Positions 32,291-40,567 of a stretch of DNA of 64,000 bases are shown in pieces; within the stretch, counting starts at the first letter, position 1, and every line of letters begins with the position of its first letter. The position numbers and the translations under genes were made by a program. Location of the stretch: assembly GCF_000337695.1 (NCBI RefSeq), contig NZ_AOIA01000024.1, forward strand, positions 61,124 through 125,123. Reading direction: 5' to 3'. Source of the stretch: Natronococcus jeotgali DSM 18795. Lineage in GTDB: Archaea > Halobacteriota > Halobacteria > Halobacteriales > Natrialbaceae. The notes beneath the pieces are model-generated. The model was not told where the DNA came from and did not search any database. It saw nothing but the letters and a program-made list of their open reading frames with translations.

Positions 32291-33970
32291 ATGTCCGACT
32301 TCGGAACGCCGCGGCTCGAGGACGACCTCGCCGCCCTGGCCGACGACCACCCCCACCTGCGCGAGCACCTCGAGTCCTTTTCCGCCGAGTACGGCGAGTA
32401 CCCGATCCTGATCGACGAGCCCGATCGGGAGTGGGAGTCGCCCCGACCGAACGTCGTCTACACCCCAGAGGAACCGATCTTCTGCCACGTCCACGGCGAT
32501 ATGGGTATCTCGACGACGTACTACTGCATCGAACCGGTCCTCGACGACGGCGACGGTGAGCTGTACGGCAGGATCCGTCGGCGGATCCTCGACAAGAGCG
32601 TCACGCGGCCGGCGCCAACCGACAGCGAGGAGTTCGAGGAACACATCGACGCGCTGCTGGACGAGGTCGTCGAGGTCGGCGCCGGGAAGACCGAGGAGTC
32701 GACCGGACTGTTCGGCGCCTTCGGGACCAGCACGATCGCGGTCACCGAGGAGCAGTTCTCCCGGCTTCGCTACCAGCTCCAGCGCGACATCGTCGGACTC
32801 GGTCCGCTGGAGCCGGTGATGACCGATCCGGCGAACGAGGACATCCACGTCATCGGGCCCGACCAGTGTTATCTGGACCACGGCACCTACGGGATGATCG
32901 AGGCGACCGTCGACTTCGGCGCGCCCGCGGAATTCGAGCAGTGGCTGCGCAATATGGGCGAGCGAATGGACCACCCGGTTAGCGACTCCGATCCGGTGAT
33001 CGACGCGACCCTGCCCGACGGCTCCCGCATAAATATCATCTACTCCGACGACGTCTCGGTGCAGGGACCGTCGCTGACGATCCGCCAGGGCGAGGAGATC
33101 CCGCTGTCGATCCTCCAGATCACGAAGTGGGGGACGCTCAGTCCGGAGCTGGCGGCCTATCTCTGGCTCTGTCTCGAGAACGAACAGACGGTGTTCGTCG
33201 TCGACGAGACCGCCTCGGGGAAGACGACGACGCTGAACGCCTCGCTCTCGTTTATCCCGCGGGACGCGAAGATCTACACCGCCGAGGACACCGCGGAAGT
33301 CGTCCCGCCCCACGACACCTGGCAGCAGCTCCTGACCCGGGAGGGATCGGGCGACGAGAGCGCCGACGGCGACATGTTCGATCTGGTCGCGGCCGCGCTT
33401 CGCTCGCGGCCGGACTACATCGTCGTGGGCGAGGTCCGGGGCGCGGAGGGGCAGATGGCGTTCCAGGCCGCTCAGACCGGCCACCCCGTCATGCTGACCT
33501 TCCACGCCAGCGACATCGTCTCGATGATCCAGCGCTTTACCGGGAGTCCGATAAACGTCCCGGAGACGTTCATGGATAACTGCGACGTCGCCCTGTTCCA
33601 GAACCGGGTCAAGCAGGGCGACGACGTCCTCCGGCGGGTCACCTCGGTCCAGGAGATCGAGGGCTACTCCGACTACGAGGGCGGGGTCGTCACCCGGCAG
33701 GCCTTTCGCTGGGATCCCAGGGACGACGTCGTCTCGTTTACGGGCCGGAACAACTCCTACGTCCTCGAGGAACAGATCGCGACGCTGCTGGGCTACCAGG
33801 ACACCCGCCGGATCTACGACGAACTCGACCGCCGCGCGGAGATCGTCCGCCAGCTGATCGACGCCGACGTGCTTGGCTACCACGAGGTCAACCGCGCGAT
33901 CGCGGACTTCCAGCGCGACGGCCTTCAGGGACTGCCGATCCGGATCAGGGGGCTCGATCAGTTCGCGTAG
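32291..33970 (+). CDS. arlI: Archaellum motor ATPase ArlI (FlaI)
   Basis: 559-residue secretion-type ATPase that powers archaellum assembly and rotation. The N-terminal domain contains YCIEPVLDDGDGELYGRIRR and DPANEDIHVIGPDQCYLDH; the RecA-like domain has Walker A near residues 305-312, an Asp-box region YTAEDTAEVV, Walker B YIVVGEVRG, and the His-box HPVMLTFHASD. The P-loop reads DETASGKT, with Asp where the first Gly of GxxxxGKT is expected; the key Lys311 and Thr312 are kept. It is followed 1 nt later by arlJ. Confidence 0.96.
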   Translation: MSDFGTPRLEDDLAALADDHPHLREHLESFSAEYGEYPILIDEPDREWESPRPNVVYTPEEPIFCHVHGDMGISTTYYCIEPVLDDGDGELYGRIRRRILDKSVTRPAPTDSEEFEEHIDALLDEVVEVGAGKTEESTGLFGAFGTSTIAVTEEQFSRLRYQLQRDIVGLGPLEPVMTDPANEDIHVIGPDQCYLDHGTYGMIEATVDFGAPAEFEQWLRNMGERMDHPVSDSDPVIDATLPDGSRINIIYSDDVSVQGPSLTIRQGEEIPLSILQITKWGTLSPELAAYLWLCLENEQTVFVVDETASGKTTTLNASLSFIPRDAKIYTAEDTAEVVPPHDTWQQLLTREGSGDESADGDMFDLVAAALRSRPDYIVVGEVRGAEGQMAFQAAQTGHPVMLTFHASDIVSMIQRFTGSPINVPETFMDNCDVALFQNRVKQGDDVLRRVTSVQEIEGYSDYEGGVVTRQAFRWDPRDDVVSFTGRNNSYVLEEQIATLLGYQDTRRIYDELDRRAEIVRQLIDADVLGYHEVNRAIADFQRDGLQGLPIRIRGLDQFA

Positions 33971-33971
33971 C

Positions 33972-35735
33972 ATGTCCTCGGAGACCCGCTCGTCGCCGGA
34001 GCTGACCGCCCGTTCCGCGCTTCGCGAGCTCGGAACCGCCTACGAGCGAATGGAGATGCCGACCGACCGGTATCTCCTGTTCGTCGTCGGCCCCGCGGTC
34101 GGGTTCCTCGCGACGCCCCTGCTCGCGCTACTGGCGGGTCTCCCGTCGCTGCTTGCCGCTCCGCTCGTCCTGATCGGACTGCTCGCGGTCGTCGTCGCGG
34201 TCAGCTACCCGAAGCTGCTCCAGGATCGCAAGCGAAAGCGAATCCGCCAGCGGTTCCACCTCTTTCTAACGCACATCACGGTGTTGTCGATGACGAACGT
34301 CAACCGCGTCGAGATCTTTCGCATCCTCGCCGCCGAGGAGGAGTACGACGCCCTGGCCGACGAGATGGGCCACCTCGTCGCGATGGTCGACACCTGGAAC
34401 ATGAGCCTCGACGACGCCTGCCGGATGCGGGCCAAACAGACCGCGAGCCCGCTGCTGTCGGACTTCCTCGAGCGCCTCGCGTACACGGTCGGGGGCGGCC
34501 AGCGAATTAGCGAGTTCCTGATCGACGAGCAGGACACGATCATCCAGCAGTTCGTCACCCGCTACGAGGCCGACCTGGCGAAACTCGACGTGATGAAGGA
34601 GCTGTACATGTCGATGATGCTGTCGGTCGCGTTCGTTCTCGTGTTCGCGATCGTGCTGCCGATCCTCGTCGGCGCGAACCCGACGCTGCTGATCGCCGGC
34701 ACGATCGTTATGTTCCTGATCGTCCAGCTCGGGTTCGTCTACGCGATCCACCTCATCGCCCCCGCCGATCCGGTCTGGTACATCGAGGACACCGCGGGCG
34801 CGGGACCGACGAGCGGGATGCGAGCCGCGCTGGCGATCGGCTGCGGACTCAGCGTCGCGCTGGTGCTCGCCGTCGCCGTTTCCCTGCTCGGGTTCGTCCC
34901 GGTGCCGAACGCGGACGTTCCGCTGTCGATCCTGCTCGCGGTTCCGGTGACGCCCCTGCTGTACCCCGGCTGGAAGATGCGCCGCGAGGAACGGAAGGTG
35001 AAGACCCGGGACGGGGAGTTCCCGAGCTTCGTGCGGACGCTCGGCGCCGTCGAGAGCGTCAAACAGACCTCGACGAGCAGCGTCCTCTCGAGCCTGCGAC
35101 ACAAGGACTTCGGCGCGCTGACGGAGAACATTCACGCGCTGTACAAGCGTCTCAATATGCGAATCGACGGGATCCGTTCCTGGCGGCTGTTCGCCGCGGA
35201 GACCGGGTCGTACCTGATCCAGAAGTTCGGCGATATGTACGTCGTCGGCCGGCAGATGGGGGGCGACCCGAAGCTGCTCGGCCAGATCATCAGCACGAAC
35301 TACAATCAGGTGCTGAAGGTCCGCGAGCAGCGACAGCAGGCGACGCTGACGCTTATCGGCGTGCTGTACGGGATCACCGCGGCCAGCGTCTTCGCCTTCT
35401 TCATCGGGCTCGAGGTCGTCGACATCATGATGGATATCACGGCGGAGATGGAGCTCGGAAACACCGCCGACGCCGGCAGCGACGTCGCCGGCGGCCCCGC
35501 ACCCGGCGACTTCACCGACGGGCTGCTCCACACCGAACAGTACGATATCCGCGCCATCGAGTACCTGTTGACTGGGACGATCCTGCTGAACGCGGCGCTG
35601 TCGGCGGCGATCGTTCGGCTTACCGACCGAGGTCACCCCGTCAGCGGACTGGTGCACTTCGTCCTGCTGACCTGGCTCGGCGCGGTCGTCGCCGCCGCGA
35701 CCCAGTACCTCGTCGAGTTCGTCGTCGCCGTCTGA
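33972..35735 (+). CDS. arlJ: Archaellum membrane platform protein ArlJ (FlaJ)
   Basis: 587-residue polytopic protein of the TadC/GspF-like family, the membrane anchor on which ArlI acts. About nine hydrophobic segments form two clusters separated by cytoplasmic domains. The first cytoplasmic block has FLTHITVLSMTNVNRVEIFR, the second FPSFVRTLGAVESVKQTSTS, both typical. The true start is MSSETRSSPE at 33972, 1 nt after arlI; the frame is open 33 codons upstream within arlI but is not family-like. Last gene of the tight arlCE-J block. Confidence 0.95.
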   Translation: MSSETRSSPELTARSALRELGTAYERMEMPTDRYLLFVVGPAVGFLATPLLALLAGLPSLLAAPLVLIGLLAVVVAVSYPKLLQDRKRKRIRQRFHLFLTHITVLSMTNVNRVEIFRILAAEEEYDALADEMGHLVAMVDTWNMSLDDACRMRAKQTASPLLSDFLERLAYTVGGGQRISEFLIDEQDTIIQQFVTRYEADLAKLDVMKELYMSMMLSVAFVLVFAIVLPILVGANPTLLIAGTIVMFLIVQLGFVYAIHLIAPADPVWYIEDTAGAGPTSGMRAALAIGCGLSVALVLAVAVSLLGFVPVPNADVPLSILLAVPVTPLLYPGWKMRREERKVKTRDGEFPSFVRTLGAVESVKQTSTSSVLSSLRHKDFGALTENIHALYKRLNMRIDGIRSWRLFAAETGSYLIQKFGDMYVVGRQMGGDPKLLGQIISTNYNQVLKVREQRQQATLTLIGVLYGITAASVFAFFIGLEVVDIMMDITAEMELGNTADAGSDVAGGPAPGDFTDGLLHTEQYDIRAIEYLLTGTILLNAALSAAIVRLTDRGHPVSGLVHFVLLTWLGAVVAAATQYLVEFVVAV

Positions 35736-35800
35736 GGATTCATCGTTCGTAACGGGACGAACATTCATGCGAACTTAGGTTCGAAAACCGATAGATACTG

Positions 35801-36226
35801 ATGACAGACTCGACTCCTCACCTCGAGACGCTCGATCGTTCGACCGACCGAACGGACGCGACGATCCGGTGGGTCCGGTTTCTCACCGATCGGTTCGGGA
35901 CCACGGGCGCGCTCAACTGTCTCCGTTACTACGAGGAACTGGGTTGGATCGGTCCGCAGGTCCGCGAACGACTCGTCTCCTATGTCCGGGGGATGTCACA
36001 CGACGGCGGAGAACTCCGGGCGGCCGACGCGCCGTCGGCGCTCGAGTCCCTCGGCGGAACGGTCTTCGACGCTCACGCGCGAAGCCTCGCCTACGTCGCG
36101 CGGATCGACGGCGAGAGCCTGGCCGACGAGGCGCTGGTCGGGCGGATGGCGAACCAGCGGATCGAACGCCGATTCGACGGCGCCGAGCGGCCGAACGAGC
36201 TCGCCGGTCTCGCCGAAGAACCGTAG
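35801..36226 (+). CDS. arlD: ArlD-like archaellum accessory protein (FlaD/E domain)
   Basis: 141-residue protein made almost only of a FlaD/E domain. TIRWVRFLTDRFGTTGALN, CLRYYEELGWIGPQVRERL and HARSLAYVARI align with the C-terminal domain of the ArlCE protein encoded upstream (ALSYYVELGWIGEDVRAHL). It is therefore the likely ArlD, which works with ArlCE at the motor-chemotaxis interface. It is separated from arlJ by 65 nt and, unlike in some haloarchaea, lies after rather than before the motor genes. The end is short and polar. Confidence 0.82.
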   Translation: MTDSTPHLETLDRSTDRTDATIRWVRFLTDRFGTTGALNCLRYYEELGWIGPQVRERLVSYVRGMSHDGGELRAADAPSALESLGGTVFDAHARSLAYVARIDGESLADEALVGRMANQRIERRFDGAERPNELAGLAEEP

Positions 36227-36379
36227 TGCCGATTCCGCCTGGCATCCGAACCGATCCCGTTCGGCGTACGTTCACGAAAACGTAGCTGTTCGCGCGCCCA
36301 GAACTCAGCCATTTCGTTAGACCGGAGTACTTCCCCGAATAACTGAGTTACACGCCATATCTCGGTTTCGTTCCTCCTA

Positions 36380-36435
36380 CTAGTATTAATTCTTGATTGT
36401 AAAGTATCCTGGTATTTATTATGCTTCGATACTAG
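36380..36435 (+). promoter_or_regulatory. PadR promoter with flanking inverted repeat
   Basis: CTAGTAT (36380-36386) and ATACTAG (36429-36435) are perfect 7-bp inverted arms. Between them lies GGTATTTATTATG (from 36411), a good TATA candidate. The expected transcription start about 25 nt on would fall near 36442. A regulator binding both arms would cover the promoter; autoregulation by the PadR protein is a reasonable guess. Confidence 0.45.
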
Positions 36436-36449
36436 GGAATAGTAGTCGG

Positions 36450-36578
36450 ATGGGTTACGCACCGGTCGACCGACGCGAACGGAAGCGTCGCCACGGCGAC
36501 CGCTCCTCGCGGATGACGCCGTCGGCTGGCGCGCGCGCCGGCGCGGTCGACGCCGACCCAGCCGCGACACCACGGTGA
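36450..36578 (+). CDS. Possible 42-residue leader ORF upstream of PadR gene
   Basis: Open frame starting MGYAPVDRRERKRR, strongly basic and unlike the acidic haloarchaeal proteome, ending 6 nt before the PadR ATG. The predicted transcription start near 36442 would give this ORF a nearly leaderless position and make PadR the second cistron. It may be a regulatory uORF or simply untranslated leader; no homology is visible. Confidence 0.28.
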   Translation: MGYAPVDRRERKRRHGDRSSRMTPSAGARAGAVDADPAATPR

Positions 36579-36584
36579 CTGCAA

Positions 36585-37070
36585 ATGAGTAAACACGATC
36601 CCTCCATCGCAGCCGCGTTCGACGACCGCTCGAGAACCGACGCCGGAAGCGTTCGTCCTCTCGAAGCCGTCGACGCGGAGCCGACCGAACACGAACTCGA
36701 GGAACTGCTCGAACGGGTACCCGACGCGCTCGCGACCGAGGAGGTCGCGTTCGACGAGTCGCTGATCAAGGGGAACCTCGAGGAGCTGCTGTTGGTCCTC
36801 GTCTCCGCTCGCGGGTCGACACACGGGAAGGAGCTGCTCGCGGACCTGAGCGATCTGTTCGACGCGCAGCTCAGCCCGGGAACGGTGTATCCGTGCCTCC
36901 ACGACCTCGAGGACCGGGACGTCCTCGAGATGCACGCGAAGGTCCGGACCAAGGAGTACGCCGTCGTCGACGAGGCGTACGTCCGCGCGACCCTCGAGCG
37001 GACGATGCGACAGCACCTGGCGTTCGGGCTGTTACTGGAGCAATTTCTCTCCGAACGACCGGAGTCCTAG
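36585..37070 (+). CDS. PadR family transcriptional regulator
   Basis: 161-residue protein. After a 55-residue acidic N-terminal extension, the PadR winged-helix domain runs from LIKGNLEELLLVLVSARGS through HGKELLADLSDLFDAQLSPGTVYPCLHDLEDRDVLEM to a beta-wing and a C-terminal helix for dimerisation. PadR proteins usually repress adjacent genes. Its position at the end of the archaellum cluster, with its own AT-rich promoter, makes motility control plausible but unproven. Confidence 0.88.
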   Translation: MSKHDPSIAAAFDDRSRTDAGSVRPLEAVDAEPTEHELEELLERVPDALATEEVAFDESLIKGNLEELLLVLVSARGSTHGKELLADLSDLFDAQLSPGTVYPCLHDLEDRDVLEMHAKVRTKEYAVVDEAYVRATLERTMRQHLAFGLLLEQFLSERPES

Positions 37071-37089
37071 CGGTCGGGCCGCCCGACCG

Positions 37090-37527
37090 TCACTCCGGGT
37101 CCAGCCCGCTCGCGATGTCGCTCAGGCTGTCGCTTGGCGGCTCGCGGGCGTCGTAGAAGTTCGTCTCGCCGGGTTCGCGGAGCCCGTAGAGAAAGTCGGA
37201 TTCGACGACGTCGATCAGCACCGATCCCCCCGAGCGGATGCTGTGGTCGTCGATCCACTCCTCGAGGCGATCGGTACCCTCGCCCGGGTTCCGGGCGAGC
37301 TCCGGGGTATCGTAGACGCCGGGAACGGAGAGTTCCTCGCCCGTGAGCGCGCGCTCGACGCGGGCGAACCGTTCGGTGCCGCCGAGGACGATCCGGACGA
37401 CCTCGTCGGGGAAGAACGCGTCGCGGTCCTCGGCCGGAACCTCGAGTTTGCTTCCCGTCGCGGTCTCCGTACGCGTCGAGCGGACGGTCCGAACCGACGG
37501 ATGGTCGCTCGAGACTCTGTCTGCCAT
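37090..37527 (-). CDS. Conserved haloarchaeal protein next to S6e, unknown function
   Basis: 145-residue acidic protein with a beta-rich core (KLEVPAEDRDAFFPDEVVRI, SVLIDVVESDFLYGLREPGE), suggesting a compact barrel-like domain, but no recognised family motif. It lies 27 nt downstream of the ribosomal protein S6e gene on the same strand and is likely cotranscribed. From memory similar proteins (DUF7112) accompany S6e in other haloarchaea. Confidence 0.72.
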   Translation of the reverse strand: MADRVSSDHPSVRTVRSTRTETATGSKLEVPAEDRDAFFPDEVVRIVLGGTERFARVERALTGEELSVPGVYDTPELARNPGEGTDRLEEWIDDHSIRSGGSVLIDVVESDFLYGLREPGETNFYDAREPPSDSLSDIASGLDPE

Positions 37528-37554
37528 CGGTGAGTAGAGAAAACCGCGGGGTCG

Positions 37555-37947
37555 TTACTCGTCGTCGCTGCCCAGCAGCTCGTCGATATCGCTGCTACCG
37601 GACTCGACGACGGAGGCGTTGATCTGTGCGACGGCGTCGGAGACCTCGCTGCCGCGAACGGTGACGCGTCGACGCTCGCCGTCCCGGGTGGGCTTGTAGC
37701 CGACCTGGCGGCCCTTCATCAGGACCTCCTCGAGGTTCGGCCCGGCGATGTCGGGGTTGAGCGGTCGGCCGGCCTCGTCGGAACCGCCGGTGATCTCGAG
37801 GGTGTAGCCGTCGAGACCGACGGCGCCGCCGTCGACTTCCTCGCCGATCGACTTGCCGATGAACCGGTTCGCGTCCTGATCGTCCGCTTCGAGCTGGTAG
37901 GTCGACCCGGAGTCCGGATCGCCAACGACGACTGTGAAACTCGCCAT
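37555..37947 (-). CDS. rps6e: 30S ribosomal protein S6e
   Basis: 130-residue small-subunit ribosomal protein. N-terminal [18 protein letters not shown], then [29 protein letters not shown] and [19 protein letters not shown] are the archaeal S6e core; the tail is acidic as usual in halophiles. Start MASFTVVV at 37947 is chosen over an upstream Met that adds 11 non-family residues. Adjacent unknown gene follows in the same direction. Confidence 0.97.
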   Translation of the reverse strand: MASFTVVVGDPDSGSTYQLEADDQDANRFIGKSIGEEVDGGAVGLDGYTLEITGGSDEAGRPLNPDIAGPNLEEVLMKGRQVGYKPTRDGERRRVTVRGSEVSDAVAQINASVVESGSSDIDELLGSDDE

Positions 37948-38054
37948 GCCCGGTGAAAAACGGCGCGCGCTCAAAAACACATCGAAACACGGCCTCGGGC
38001 GAGCGCCCGACCGGAGCCGTCGCCGTTTAACGGCTCCGGCGCGTACGTCCCCCC

Positions 38055-38333
38055 GTGAGCGTCGATCCCGACCGACTCGAAGGTCGCCTGCGCGAGGCGT
38101 TCGGCGGTACGAGCGGCGGCGCTCGCGTCGTCGCCCGCCAGGCCGCCGACCTCGCTGACGACGGGCGCTACCGGGACGACACCGGCATCGCGCTAACCGA
38201 CGACGTCGTCGTCGACGAACTCGCGGACGCGCCCGACGGTGGCCCGCCCGAGCGGTGGAACTGGTGGATGGGGGCGCTCGAAATCGCCTTCGGCGGCTAC
38301 GAGCCCTTCGGGGTGCGACGGTACCGTCCGTAG
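38055..38333 (+). CDS. Small conserved haloarchaeal protein, unknown function
   Basis: 92-residue protein with a helical N-terminal half ([28 protein letters not shown]) and an aromatic C-terminus [20 protein letters not shown]. No domain recognised. It starts with GTG; a GTTTAACGG stretch about 25 nt upstream may be its TATA box. It is divergent from rps6e and precedes the TetR gene by 50 nt. Confidence 0.62.
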   Translation: MSVDPDRLEGRLREAFGGTSGGARVVARQAADLADDGRYRDDTGIALTDDVVVDELADAPDGGPPERWNWWMGALEIAFGGYEPFGVRRYRP

Positions 38334-38367
38334 CGGCGTCGAACCGAAACCCCCTTTGCCGGTGCTG

Positions 38368-38385
38368 ACTAACTAGTCAGTTAGT
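38368..38385 (+). promoter_or_regulatory. Perfect inverted-repeat operator at the TetR start codon
   Basis: ACTAACT (38368-38374) and AGTTAGT (38379-38385) are perfect 7-bp arms around AGTC. The right arm overlaps the first two bases of the GTG start codon. An 18-bp palindrome at the 5' end of a TetR-family gene is the expected form of an autoregulatory operator. Confidence 0.65.
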
Positions 38386-39100
38386 GACCGATCCGGACGT
38401 TCGCGCATCGATCATGCGCGCGACCTACGAGGCGCTGTGCGAACACGGCTACACCGCGCTGACGGCCCAGGATATCGCCGACGGGACCGACAAAAGCAAG
38501 TCGCTGCTGTTCTACCACTACGACTCCAAGGAGGACCTGTTGGCGGATTTCCTCGAGTACCTCTCCGAGCAGTTCGACGAGCGGGTTGCCGAGACGCGAG
38601 CGCTCCCGCCGGTCGAACGGCTGGCGGCGTTCGTCGACTGGTTCCTCTACGGCCCCGGCGAAGACGATCGGCAGTCGTTTCACGTCGCGATGCTCGAGTT
38701 GCGCACGCAGGCGCCGTACAACGACCGGTTCCGCGAGAAGCTCCGCAAGAGCGACGACCAGCTCCGCGAGACCCTCGAGGAGATCCTCCGGGACGGCCTC
38801 GAGGCCGGCGAGTTCCGGGAGCACGATCCCGAGGAGACCGCGGCGCTGTTGATCGCGGCCTTCGACGGAGCGCGGATCCGCCAGCTAACGAGCGGGCGCG
38901 ACGCGTACTTACGGCAGGTCCGCGCGGCGACCGCGACGTGGGTGTTTGACGACCTCCTCGCGGAGGGCGCGTCGTTCCCGGCCGATCGCGACCCGAGCAC
39001 GCTGCCAGGGGTCGACCAGCAACACCGACTCGCCGGCGATCTCGGCGACGACGACCGACCCGACGGCGAAACCGACGCCGACGAGAGCGATCGCGGGTAA
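38384..39100 (+). CDS. TetR/AcrR family transcriptional regulator
   Basis: 238-residue regulator. The N-terminal HTH is canonical: IMRATYEALCEHGYTALTAQDIADGTDKSKSLLFYHYDSKEDLLADFLEYL (about residues 10-60). A ligand-binding all-helical domain follows to about 195, then an acidic tail. The GTG start overlaps a perfect 18-bp inverted repeat, so the protein probably represses its own leaderless transcript. Targets beyond itself are unknown; the next locus is a pseudogene. Confidence 0.92.
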   Translation: MTDPDVRASIMRATYEALCEHGYTALTAQDIADGTDKSKSLLFYHYDSKEDLLADFLEYLSEQFDERVAETRALPPVERLAAFVDWFLYGPGEDDRQSFHVAMLELRTQAPYNDRFREKLRKSDDQLRETLEEILRDGLEAGEFREHDPEETAALLIAAFDGARIRQLTSGRDAYLRQVRAATATWVFDDLLAEGASFPADRDPSTLPGVDQQHRLAGDLGDDDRPDGETDADESDRG

Positions 39101-39160
39101 GCGATCCGCTCCCGTATACGGTGTGGTAACACGATCTTCCTCCACGCTGAACTATCACCG

Positions 39161-39768
39161 ATGGACGATCGCACTCGACCGATCCGGCCGGTGTCCCTCC
39201 TCACGGGACTCGTCGCCGGCCACACCCGGGTAGCGCCCACGTCCTGGTTAGCGACGGCAAGACCCGACTGCTGTACACCGCGACTTCCACACCGAAGACC
39301 AGCAGTTAGTGTCCGCTACGACCGCCCGCCCCGATGCCGACGTGGTGATCTGCGAGAGTACGTACTCGGACGTCGAACGCGGGGACCGATCCGCCACCGC
39401 GGACCGTAACGACGAGCGGGATGCTCCACGGCGGCCCCGCGATGACCTACGTTCCCGCCGTCCGCTCCCATCCGACCAACAAGATCGTCCTGACGGGCTA
39501 CCAGGTCGAGGGAACGCCCGGCCGCGAGCTCTACGAGACCGGGAGCGCGGTCATCGACGGGCGCTCGATGCGGGTCAGCGCGCAGGTCGAGCAGTACGAC
39601 TTCTCCGCGCACGCGGATCGGGCGGGACTCCTCGAGTTCCTCGAGGAGTACGCCGACGCCCGGGTGCTCGTCGATCACGGCGATCGCTGCGAGGCCTTCG
39701 CCGCCGAACTCCGCGAGGACGGGTTCGACGCGACAGCCCCGACCCTCGGCGATCGGATCGCGCTCTGA
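39161..39768 (+). pseudogene. Decayed beta-CASP metallo-beta-lactamase ribonuclease gene
   Basis: Fragments of one beta-CASP nuclease are read in three frames. Frame 39161 gives MDDRTRPIRPV up to GHT near 39225. From 39229 another frame gives GSAHVLVSDGKTRLLYT; a one-base loss near 39280 shifts into DFHTEDQQLVSATTARPDADVVICESTYSDVE. A large deletion joins this to TTSGMLHGGPAMTYVPAVR (from about 39409) and the intact C-terminal part with YDFSAHADR and VLVDHGDRCEAF. The N-terminal HxHxDH metal site and about 100 residues of the beta-CASP insert are missing, so the gene cannot make an active enzyme. Confidence 0.88.
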
Positions 39769-39849
39769 GCGGAGACCGGGCTGGACCTTTGATAGGACTG
39801 GGCGTGGGAGGTCGCGTATGTTCGTTCGCACTGATCGGGGTGGCCGCTG

Positions 39850-40398
39850 ATGGCGCGGGCGCTCGTCTGCTACGGGACCAGCGAGGGCCAGACCGCGGCC
39901 GTCGCCGAGCGCGTGGCCGACGTCCTCGAGAGGGCGGGTCACGACCCGACGCTGGTCCACCTCGCCCACCCGCCGGCCGACCTGGAACCCGACGCCTACG
40001 ACGGGATCGTCGTCGGCGCCTCGATCCACCGCGGCAGCCATCAGGCGTACGTCGGGACGTTCGTCCGGGAGCACCGCGAGACCCTGAACCGTCGCCCCTC
40101 GGCCTTTTTCTCGGTCAGTCTGACGGCGGCCCACGACGACCCCGAGGACCGCGCGCCCGCGGCGGCCCTGCTCGAGGCGTTCCTCGAGGAGACGGGGTGG
40201 AACCCCGACGGGACCCTCGCCGTCGCGGGCGCGCTCAAGTACAGCGAGTACGGCCTGCTCGAGCGGTTCGTGATGCGCCGGATCGCCGGACGAGCGGGCG
40301 GAGATACCGACACCTCGCGGGACTACGAGTACACCGACTGGGAGGCCGTCGAGTCGTTCGCCCGGGAGTTCGCCGCGTTGCTTCGAAGCGACGTCTAA
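39850..40398 (+). CDS. Flavodoxin-domain protein, HemG-like protoporphyrinogen oxidase family
   Basis: 182-residue flavodoxin-fold protein. The FMN phosphate loop is seen in VCYGTSEGQTAAVAERVADVL near the start, YDGIVVGASIHRGSHQAYVGTFV near 55 and AFFSVSLTAAH near 92. C-terminal YSEYGLLERFVMRRIAGRAGGDTDTSRDYEYTDWE matches HemG, the menaquinone-dependent protoporphyrinogen IX oxidase of heme synthesis. Haloarchaea often carry several such flavodoxins, so a general electron-transfer role is also possible. Confidence 0.85.
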   Translation: MARALVCYGTSEGQTAAVAERVADVLERAGHDPTLVHLAHPPADLEPDAYDGIVVGASIHRGSHQAYVGTFVREHRETLNRRPSAFFSVSLTAAHDDPEDRAPAAALLEAFLEETGWNPDGTLAVAGALKYSEYGLLERFVMRRIAGRAGGDTDTSRDYEYTDWEAVESFAREFAALLRSDV

Positions 40399-40415
40399 GG
40401 GGCTCTCGGCGATGT

Positions 40416-40440
40416 CCTCGAGGGGCGACGCGCCTCGAGG
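40416..40440 (+). terminator. Palindromic hairpin downstream of the HemG-like gene
   Basis: Two copies of the self-complementary octamer CCTCGAGG (40416-40423 and 40433-40440) separated by 9 nt can form an 8-bp stem. It begins 18 nt after the HemG-like stop codon. Could be a terminator-like structure; no T-run follows. Confidence 0.3.
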
Positions 40441-40567
40441 GTCGACGGTCGTCGACGCCGAGGGCGCGACGATCGGAACCGGCGCGGTAGCCCGGAGCGG
40501 GTTCCGAAACCGGCACCCGTTGCCGTTCCTGAAACGGCTTTTCCGCTCGTCGCCGTCGGGACGACGA

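Larger units (their letters stand above)
36227..36584. other. Intergenic region between arlD and the PadR gene (358 bp)
   Basis: GC-poor stretch (especially 36340-36445) containing an inverted repeat flanking a TATA-like box and a possible 42-codon leader ORF that stops 6 nt before the PadR start. No other gene is supported. Confidence 0.6.

Noticed and set aside
39769..40490. Long frame running from the beta-CASP remnant through the HemG-like gene
   Set aside because: Only the first part (DVVICESTYSDVE) is real nuclease sequence; the rest is an out-of-frame reading of the pseudogene end and the flavodoxin gene.
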